Assembly: GCA_014529385.2 (NCBI GenBank)
Contig: CM043942.1
Coordinates: 9,054,001-9,118,000, forward strand
Origin: Adiantum capillus-veneris
Lineage: Eukaryota; Streptophyta; Polypodiopsida; Polypodiales; Pteridaceae
Reading direction: 5' to 3'
Length of the DNA stretch: 64,000 bases
Every line of letters starts with the position of its first letter. Position 1 is the first letter of the stretch. Position numbers and translations under genes: made by a program. Below, one piece after another: positions 56,491 to 64,000 of this stretch. The notes under the pieces were generated by a model that made no database searches, was not told the origin of the DNA, and saw only the letters and a program-made list of their open reading frames with translations.

Positions 56491-58871
56491 ACGGCAGCCA
56501 AGTCAACTGTTCTGGCTTCTGCTTCAGCTTTTCTTCGATGTCTGATGAATTTCGTTGCTTCATGCAAAGTTTTTCTAATGTCATGTAATTCAACTGTCAG
56601 TTTCTGAATTTTGTCCCAAATCTCGACATGAATTTCTCCTCTCTCTTAATCAGAGTTATTATCAAAACTTGAAGAATTGGGACTATTTGCACAGTGCCAT
56701 TCCTCTGTTCTGGTACCTATGGTGTCTCTTTTAGTCACTTCGTATTGTAGTTGTATCTGGTTTAACGTTCCCTAGTTCTCCCACCAGTCTTTGAACTACA
56801 TCCAACATAGTCTCAAGAATCTCAGACCCTGACTAATTTGGTTGTGCTTTCTCAGAAGACCGGACTATGAATGACCCGAGCATCAGAACTCTCTGGCTGC
56901 TTTGGCAGCTTCTTGGCTAAATCTTCCGTGATCTTAACCGCCAGTTCTCTCTTCTCCTGCCATTCATCGACTACCTTTTCTTTACCCTTTGCCTTCCATG
57001 TTAGGAAATAAGACGTAGCTAAATAGATAATTGAGTAGATTACTCAATGGAGAGAGACAGATTTACATACACGAGATTATAGAGTAGAGAGAGAGAGAGA
57101 GAGAGTACACACGATATACGTGGTTCACCCAATGTGGGCTACGTCCACGGGAAAGCAATCACTCAATGGCTTTAGTACTTCAAAACAAGAAGTAATTTAC
57201 AAAGGGATTATACCCTTAATGGAGCTCCCGCCTTGCTTCACTCTCACCACCTCACACTCACCTTGTTGTATCAACTTCACACTATGAAATGTGTGTAGAA
57301 ATGGCCTCCTTTTATAGGCCAAAAGGGCTGCCCTCTCTTATGAGAGACAGCCATGTGTAGCCGCCCTTGTGCGAATAAGTCCAAATCGGACCCTCCAATC
57401 CGCCCATGTGTGGCCGCCCTTGAGAAGACAAGTCCGCTTTTGAATTCGGCCACCGGCCATTGACTTCCAACCACCGGCCATTGACTACCGGCCACCGGCC
57501 AACCGACCGGTTGTTTTTCGACCACTTTCCGGCCGCCGTCCGGCCATAATATTTCGGCAAAAAAGAATATTCCGGCGAAAAAAAAGTCTCGGGGGCCTCC
57601 GCCCCCAAGGCCTTTAAAGTTGCCCCTGATTCTTGTCCGTGAAAATTTTGGTTTCCGGTGAGTGATTTTCCTTCACGCACGATGGCTTCTCCTCATAATG
57701 GGGGCCTTACAAATGTGCGCTTTTACCACAGAAAATTACAAGGGTAAATCAGGATCCATACTTAACATTCCACACCTCTCTTTACTGAGCCCATTTTCTA
57801 CTTTCTTGTCTGACTGGTTTTGTTGTCTCATCTAGAATTTCCTCAATGACTACCCCTTTGCTCGGTGTAAGTGCTCGTACACAAACTGGCTATGGGGCTT
57901 TCGCCTCAGTAGCCGCAGGGGTAGGTGTTTTTGGACATTGAGCCACAAAATTCCCATACTTGCCACAAGTATAACAATTAAGGCTTCCGTTCTAAAAATT
58001 ACCACGACCCCGGTCCGGCTAGTACCTCCTCGTACCTGTCGCGCCCAGTACCAATACCATTGGTACCTAATTTATCCTCTTGGGGTACATTGCTTCTCTC
58101 CACTCTGGCTGGTTCAGCATTGGTAAATGCCACTACGAAAAATCTTTTCCATTCTTGAAGTGATGAATGTGAATGCCACAATTGTTCCATAAATGACTAT
58201 ATGCTTTGCAATAGGTACATTGTGAACATTCATTGCAAACATGATCTTTAGATTTGCACCTGGAACACCAGGTTTCCATTCTTGTAATTAGTTATCTGGT
58301 CTGGTTGATTTCAGCAATCTGCTGGGCCATCTCATACCTAGACCAAGACCCCTTCTTGGCCTTGTCTTTTCTCTTTTCATTTGAGTTGTTTCTAGAGCTA
58401 CTGGAAGTCTCACTAGAATCAGAATTCTCATTGGCCAAATTCCTACTACTGGACCTTCTCTTCTTGTGACATCTCTCCTTCTTAGCCTAATGTTCAAGCT
58501 TCAGGGCTCGTTGTACCAAATCATTGAATTTCTTTGTTGGTGCGGGTACCTTCTATTCTCTAAGCTTCTTACTGTAGAACTCGTTTAAAAACCATGCTCC
58601 CAACCTCTTTTTTGATGGTGGCTCTTGTAGCTACCTGGTTAATTCCTTGATTTTATCAACATAGCTTCTTACTAATAGCCTCCCTTGCTTGATCTTATCG
58701 AGCTCGCAGAGGATGTCCTCATATCCTCTGTTGTCTGAATATTCCAATCTGAAAGCTTTGAGCAATTTGCTGTATGATCTGAGTTGGCAAGTTGGGTAAT
58801 GGTAGTACCATTTCCTTGCTACATCCTTTAATGTCTGGGGAAAGTATTTGCCCCAATCATCTTCATCAATA
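56491..58871 (-). pseudogene. gypsy3 gag with zinc knuckles (split by a solo LTR)
   Basis: The capsid part lies at 58631-58871 (FPQTLKDVARKWYYHYP, FRLEYSDNRGYEDILCELDK), a typical retrotransposon gag pattern. A zinc knuckle CSRCKSKDHVCNEC lies near 58220-58262. A second, CYTCGKYGNFVAQC near 57935-57980, has Asn where His is expected. Left of the solo LTR the C-terminal helix-rich part continues (IQKLTVELHDIRKTLHEATK near 56560-56620). Confidence 0.78.
56999..57767 (-). repeat. Solo LTR inserted in gypsy3, TTCCA duplication
   Basis: The 769-bp sequence begins TGTTAGGAAATAAG and ends ATACTTAACA on the plus strand. It is flanked by perfect TTCCA at 56994-56998 and 57768-57772. No internal region is present, so it is a solo LTR left by LTR-LTR recombination. 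The minus strand carries CCTATAAAAGG (about 57310-57321), a TATA box, which sets the likely orientation. Around 57455-57510 it has a short tandem repeat of CCGGCCATTGACT-like units. It matches no other LTR in the window. Confidence 0.85.
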
Positions 58872-58876
58872 TTCTT

Positions 58877-59103
58877 TGTTGGAATTAGGGTTGCAGAGAG
58901 ACACACACAGCTTGGAGAAGATGAAGAAAGATCAAGGCACACAATAGAGAGTGTATTACTTAGTGTGCAATGGAAAGATAGATAGCCCTAGAGTGATGGG
59001 CGTATATACAATGCTCGGGGGAAAAAACCTCCTAAAGATGGAAAAAATGCCCCGGCGGTCCTAGTGTGCTCACACACATCACTACCACATGTATATGGTA
59101 ACA
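58877..59103 (-). repeat. C2 3' LTR (227 bp)
   Basis: It is homologous to the C1 LTRs, with the same TG/CA ends, and is followed by the polypurine tract at 59104-59117. Confidence 0.94.
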
Positions 59104-59178
59104 AATCCCCCCTGGAGTGATGCGGTGAACGAGAGCTAGCACATGAGTAAAGGGAAGTGCCATGCCCTGAGGACATGA

Positions 59179-62100
59179 TCAGTTCACAAAGGGGAGTAAG
59201 CCCAAAGCTTTGCGGAAAGATTCAAGCTTTTGACGAGACAATGCCTTTGTGAAAAGATCTGCAAGGTTGTCTTGTGTTGGCCCATCAGCCAAGCTGATCT
59301 CTCCTGCTGAGAGCCTCTCTCTGACATAGTGGTAATGCACCTCAATGTGCTTTGTGCGAGCATGAAAAACTGGGTTCCTCGCAACTGCCAATGCGCTCTG
59401 ACTGTCAGTGTAGATAGTGTTGGCAGTGTCCTGTCCAACACCCAATCAGCCATAAGGCGTCTGAGCCATACACACTCAACCGTAGCTATGAAGACTGCCC
59501 TGTACTCAGCCTCACAACTCAAAGTGGCCACAGTAGGTTGCTTCTTGCTCAACCATGATATACATGAACTTCCAAGCATGAAACAAAAATCACTTGTGGA
59601 CACTCGTGTGTCAAACAAACCAGCCAATCTGAGTCCGAAAAAGCATGTAAGTCTGGCGGCAACGATCCCCCCTTGGGATAAAACAAGACAAGATGTAAAG
59701 TGCCACTAAGGTAGCGGAAAATCCTCTTGAGAGCCTGCCAATGCTTAGACCCTGGGCTATGCATAAATCTACTGACCTGTGAGACTGCAAACTGAATATC
59801 TGGCCTCGTGTTACATACATAAATGAGGCAGCCAACAAAAGTTTGATAAAGAGTGACATCAGCAGGATTGCCAACATCATGTAGACTCAACTTCAAACCT
59901 GTTTCCATGGGAGTGGCAATAGGTTTGCAATCCTCAAGTCCAAACTTACATAGCAATGTCTCTATGTAACTTTTCTGACACGAGGCAATACCACCATCAC
60001 ACTGCTTAAACTGTATACCCAAGTAATGATGCAACAGCCCCAAATCTTTCATCTTGAAAGTAGCATTCAAATCAGCCTTAAATTCAGCAATATGTCTCTC
60101 ATTTGGTCCAGTGATTACCAAATCATCAACATAAAGAACCACAATGAGAAGTACATCACCCTCATGCTTTACATACAATGTGCTTTCTGTTGGACTGTTA
60201 CGAAAGCCTTGTTTGACCAAATGAGTGTCAGTTTTCTCATACCAAGAACGAGGAGATTTATTCAACCCATACAAAGCCTTGTTACATTTGCACACTTTGT
60301 CCTCTTGTCCTTTTATGAAAAAACCACGAGACTGCGTTACATAAACTTCCTCAAATATGTCACCATTCAAGAAAGCAATAACAATGTCTGATTGATGTAC
60401 ATACCAACCAAAATGAGCTACCAATGCGCATAGAAAACGCACAGTAGTCATACGACAAGTGGGACCAAAAGTCTTTTCATAATCTATGCCTTTTTGCTGT
60501 GCATAACCCTTTGCAACAAGTCGAGCCTTATGGTGATCAATCTCACCATCCGGATTGCGTTTCAACTTGTAAACCCACTTCGTACCAATGGCCTTTTTGC
60601 CAGGAGGCAAATCACATAAAGTCCATGTGTCATTTTCTATGAGTGCATCATATTCTGATTGCATGGCAGCCATCCAATTTTTTGAATTCTGTGCTTCATC
60701 AAAAGACAGAGGCTCCTCAACATCATGTAAGCTAGACACAACGAAAGCATAACAATCTGATGCATAAGATGCATGGCAAGAGCTTGAACGGGTACGACTA
60801 GACAAACGTGCATCCAATTTACTGTCACACAAAGTGTGCACCAGCCATTTTGGCATACCTCTAGCCTGCTCATTTTCAGCCCTTTCCTCATCAACTACAT
60901 CATGTACATCTACATCAGTAATAGGCTGATCTAGAACATTTTCAAAAACCCCCATAGGCTGTACATTTGCCTCATTGGAACTTACATTCGTATTTCCACC
61001 ACTGAAAAGAGGCAAAAAAGTGTCATAAATGTCCTGTGAGCTTACATTACTGTCTCTAGTACATGACAACAAGGGCTGAACAGAATCTTCCACAAACACT
61101 ACATCCCGAGAAACCAGAATACGTTTTGTTTGCGGATGATACAACCTGTAACCTTTGCTTTCAGCACTATAACCAACAAAAATACATTTGACACCCTTAT
61201 CATCCAATTTTCTGCGCTGCACTTGTGGAACCAAAGCATATGCCAAACAGCCAAAAACACGCATGTGCTCAATAGAAGGCTTTCTATCATGCCATGCTTC
61301 ATATGGAGTAATAGACTTCAAAGCTTGAGTAGGACACCTGTTAAGTACATAAGTGGAACACATGATGGCCTCAAGCCAAAAAGAATTCCGTAAAGCTTGA
61401 CTTTTGACCATACATCGTGCCATTTCCGTAAGTGACCTGTTTTTCCTCTCAGCAACACCATTTTGGTTAGGTGTATAAGGCACTGTACATTGGTGTTTTA
61501 TCCCATGACTAGCCAAAAATGCATTAAATTCATGATACATATACTCCTCCCCTCGATCGGAACGAAGGGTGCCCATAGTACATTTCGAGACATTTTCAGC
61601 CATAGCCAGAAATTGTTTGAAGCACATAAAAACTTCGGACTTTGCTTTAAGCGGAAATACCCATGCATGCCTGGATAATCATCAATGAAAGTCCAGAATA
61701 ATAGGTAATTGCCCAAGGACGGAGTTTGCATGGGCCCACAAACATCACTATGCACAAGTTGCAACCTGCATGTGGCCCGAACTAAACCATCCTTTGGAAA
61801 CTTAGAACGTTGCATCTTACCCAAAATACAGCCTTCACAAACATGTTTGACAGGTGCTTCAAGAGGCGGCAAAGAAGCAACCATATCAGATTTTTGCAAA
61901 CGCAGCGAGCTAACAAAATTCAGATGACCAAAACGTGCATGCCAAAGTTTTGCATCTCAAATAGCCCTTGAATCTGCAATAGCATTTGCAAAATTTTGTC
62001 CACACTTGGCATACAAAGTGAGTTATATAGCCCATGGCACAAAAGTTTAGATGCAACAATTTTATCACACAAACTAAGATCATGAATTGTACATCTGTCA

Positions 62101-63460
62101 TCCACAAATTTGACTACAAGTCCAAGTCTAGCAAGTACGGATACAGACAAGAGATTCTTCTTGATCCTAGGTACATAAAGTGCATCAACAAGTGTAAAGG
62201 AACTGCCATTTGCAGCAATAAGCACAATCTTTCCAACTCCCTGAACTGAATAAGAGGCATTGTTGGCACAAGTGACTGAATTCCCATGAGGGACAGACTC
62301 AAGAGAGGTAAACAATTCACGATGCGAGGTAATGTGCTTTGTAGCACCACTGTCGAAATACCACACATGTGAATCTGCAGCAACTGACAAGCATGCATCA
62401 TGGGCAGCAGGATTGTGAGTGCACTCTGCGCTAAAAGCCCATTCTGCATCGACATCAGCATCACAGTCTCCTTTCACAGAAGACTCAACAATGGATGCAT
62501 TTGTAGTGGAACTAGCATTTGCAGTGGAACCACCCTCTTTCTTCTTAGCCTCTTTGGCCTTCAACTTAGGACACGACTTGATCAAGTGATCATTAGCTTT
62601 ACAATAATGGAAACGCATCTTCTTTTTGCCCTTGTCACCAGAATTGCCCGACGAATTGCTGCCAGAAGAAGCATTAGGAACAGAAGTTTTGCCACTTGCA
62701 GCAGAACCATAAGAAGTGGCTTCATTACTGTTACCACCCTTTCTTTGAGAAGCAATAAAAGCCTGTTCAACTGCACGCTGTCTAGTCCTGTTTTTTCTGG
62801 AAAGTGACTCTTGCGACAACAATGTGCATAATGCATAAAACTTGACAACTTGTGGATTTCCTTGGGTCATAAGTCTCCAAGTACTAGCAAAAGTGTGGTA
62901 AGAATCTGGTAAGGCATCAAGAACAGTCTGCACAAGGGAACTGTCTGAAATGACTTCTCCTATAGAAATAAGTTGCTCATTGATATCCTTGACACTAGGA
63001 AGGAAAGTGTCCATATCATCTTCCTCATGCATAATCTTCGACTCCAGCTCTTTACGCAGCAAAGCAATTTTAGCCTCATTGTGACTTGCATAAAGACCAG
63101 CCAATATATCCCAAGCCTGTTTTGCAGATTTTGCTGAACGGATGTGAGGAACAATGGTGCGCTTCAGAGACAACGCAATCAATGCATGAGCCTACGCATC
63201 CTTAACATCCCAACGAGCTTGTTCTGTCATAGGCAAAACAACTCTAACAATAGAATCCTTGCAGCAAGACCTGCAACATCCTCAACGTCACCTACATCCT
63301 CTGAACTAGGACGTACATCAATGCACTGCACAATATTCCATACGCCCTTTGACACAAGAACATGTTGCATCGTGTAAGCCCACATAGGGTAATTGTCCCC
63401 ATCCAACATGTCCTCAACAACAAACATCTTGAACACATCTGTGTTGTTGTTATCAGCCAT
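59179..63460 (-). pseudogene. C2 Copia gag-pol polyprotein, broken
   Basis: The start MADNNNTDVFKMF at 63458-63460 matches C1. The domains are the same: gag with a knuckle that has lost its first Cys (RFHYCKANDH, Cys to Phe), protease WYFDSGATKH, integrase, RT with VLYVDDLVITG, and RNase H. The frame changes at least five times, near 63235, 62040-61920, 61680, 59625 and 59450. The longest remaining blocks are 59549-61627 and 61920-63182. Confidence 0.92.
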
Positions 63461-63739
63461 GGTAAATGATGCACCTGATGTGAAAACTATCTAAAAATAG
63501 GAGAAATGGAGCGGGAACAACACGTGCTATATAGCACAAACCTTAGAAGACTGTAAGGAACCTGTTATGCAGAAAATGGCACTGTCAAAAATTCTGCACA
63601 AAATGACAAAATAGCCTGTGCAGTACTGCCTGTAGTGGAAACGGAGGCCGAACACTCGCCAAAGCTCACTGAAATTGGAGAAAGTGAGCAGGCGTGTACT
63701 GGAGCTGTTGGCGACTAAGCCCGGGAGGACGCAACCTGC

Positions 63740-63750
63740 TCTGATACCAA
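63740..63750 (-). promoter_or_regulatory. C2 primer-binding site for initiator tRNA-Met
   Basis: The minus strand reads TTGGTATCAGAGCA next to the 5' LTR, as in C1. Confidence 0.88.
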
Positions 63751-63751
63751 T

Positions 63752-63978
63752 TGTTGGAATTAGGGTTGCAGAGAGACACACACAGCTTGGAGAAGACGAA
63801 GGAAGGTCAAGGCACACAATAGAGAGTGTATTTCTTAGTGTGCAATGGAAAGATAGATAGCCCCAGAGTGATGGGCGTATATACAATGCTCGGGGGAAAA
63901 AACCTCCTAAAGAGGAAAAAAATGCCTCGACGGTCCTAGTGTGTTCACACACATCACTACCACATGTATATGGTAACA
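63752..63978 (-). repeat. C2 5' LTR (227 bp)
   Basis: It is the partner of 58877-59103, with TG/CA termini. Confidence 0.94.
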
Positions 63979-63983
63979 TTATT

Positions 63984-64000
63984 CAACTCGGGATACTGTT
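63984..64000 (-). pseudogene. gypsy3 gag continuing past the window edge
   Basis: These few bases resume the sequence interrupted by C2. They are too short to describe beyond that. Confidence 0.5.

Larger units (their letters stand above)
55451..58871 (-). mobile_element. Third Ty3/Gypsy element (gypsy3), fragmentary, with nested insertions
   Basis: In minus-strand order from the right window edge it has gag, zinc knuckles, protease and the first residues of RT, and is then truncated near 55451. It is interrupted by a solo LTR (56999-57767) and by the Copia copy C2 (58877-63978). Gag sequence resumes at 63984-64000. It is distinct from elements A and B in sequence and in protease triad. Confidence 0.82.
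58877..63978 (-). mobile_element. Ty1/Copia LTR retrotransposon C2 (decayed relative of C1), nested in gypsy3 gag
   Basis: The LTRs (58877-59103 and 63752-63978) differ from each other at about ten positions by eye, so C2 is older than C1. Flanking 5-mers are TTCTT (58872-58876) and TTATT (63979-63983), a likely duplication with one later change. Gag of gypsy3 reads up to the left side and resumes on the right, so the insertion is nested. Confidence 0.93.

Noticed and set aside
57277-57680. Minus-strand frames with repeated GSQWPV units
   Set aside because: They lie wholly inside the solo LTR and come from a short tandem repeat; there is no domain and no conservation evidence.

Overview
The window looks like plant nuclear DNA from a large, repeat-rich genome, most plausibly a homosporous fern. 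It holds Ty3/Gypsy, Ty1/Copia and non-LTR retroelements of plant type, a BAHD acyltransferase gene with the usual single intron position, and a decayed pentatricopeptide-repeat (PPR) sequence whose wording resembles fern and lycophyte PPR families. GA, CA and TA microsatellites are very abundant. The taxon is an inference. I see no intact host gene; nearly all the coding sequence belongs to transposable elements.

Layout. 74-8151 is a Gypsy chromovirus (element A, minus strand) with an iMet-tRNA primer site and a truncated 5' LTR. It abuts a second, older Gypsy element (8152-17252, minus) that has an Asp-tRNA primer site and a truncated 3' end. 17745-23012 is an L1-type LINE (minus) bounded by an 11-bp target-site duplication. 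23340-23687 is a small inverted-repeat element with a 9-bp duplication and a tRNA-like segment inside. 23809-25502 is a BAHD acyltransferase pseudogene (plus). 25765-25910 is a 55-bp-stem foldback. 26492-31670 is a young Copia element (C1, minus) with an intact 1428-codon polyprotein and a GCTAA duplication.

31963-36918 is a second LINE type (plus). It is followed by microsatellites, a dispersed repeat (37094-37520, again at 41580-42104), an LTR fragment (37574-38246), two unrecognised ORFs each followed by a polypurine tract, and a 3' end of the second Gypsy family (40769-41484). 42222-43010 is a dense microsatellite block. 43011-45090 is a 5'-truncated LINE (minus). 45411-53638 is a second chromovirus copy (element B, minus) with a perfect TACTG duplication. 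54101-54160 is a LINE 3' tail and 54237-54910 a PPR relic. From 55451 to the right edge runs a third Gypsy element (minus), interrupted by a solo LTR (56999-57767, TTCCA duplication) and by a decayed Copia copy (C2, 58877-63978).

How the parts relate. The polyproteins follow standard domain orders (Gypsy: gag-protease-RT-RNase H-integrase; Copia: gag-protease-integrase-RT-RNase H). C1 is the only copy that still looks able to encode every function. Elements A and B carry different disabling mutations and so decayed independently. The most unusual observations are a 3'-terminal hairpin with compensatory base changes shared by three LINE ends, the long-stem foldback at 25.8 kb, the Mutator-sized inverted-repeat element carrying tRNA-like promoter boxes, and the two unassigned ORFs at 38-39.5 kb.
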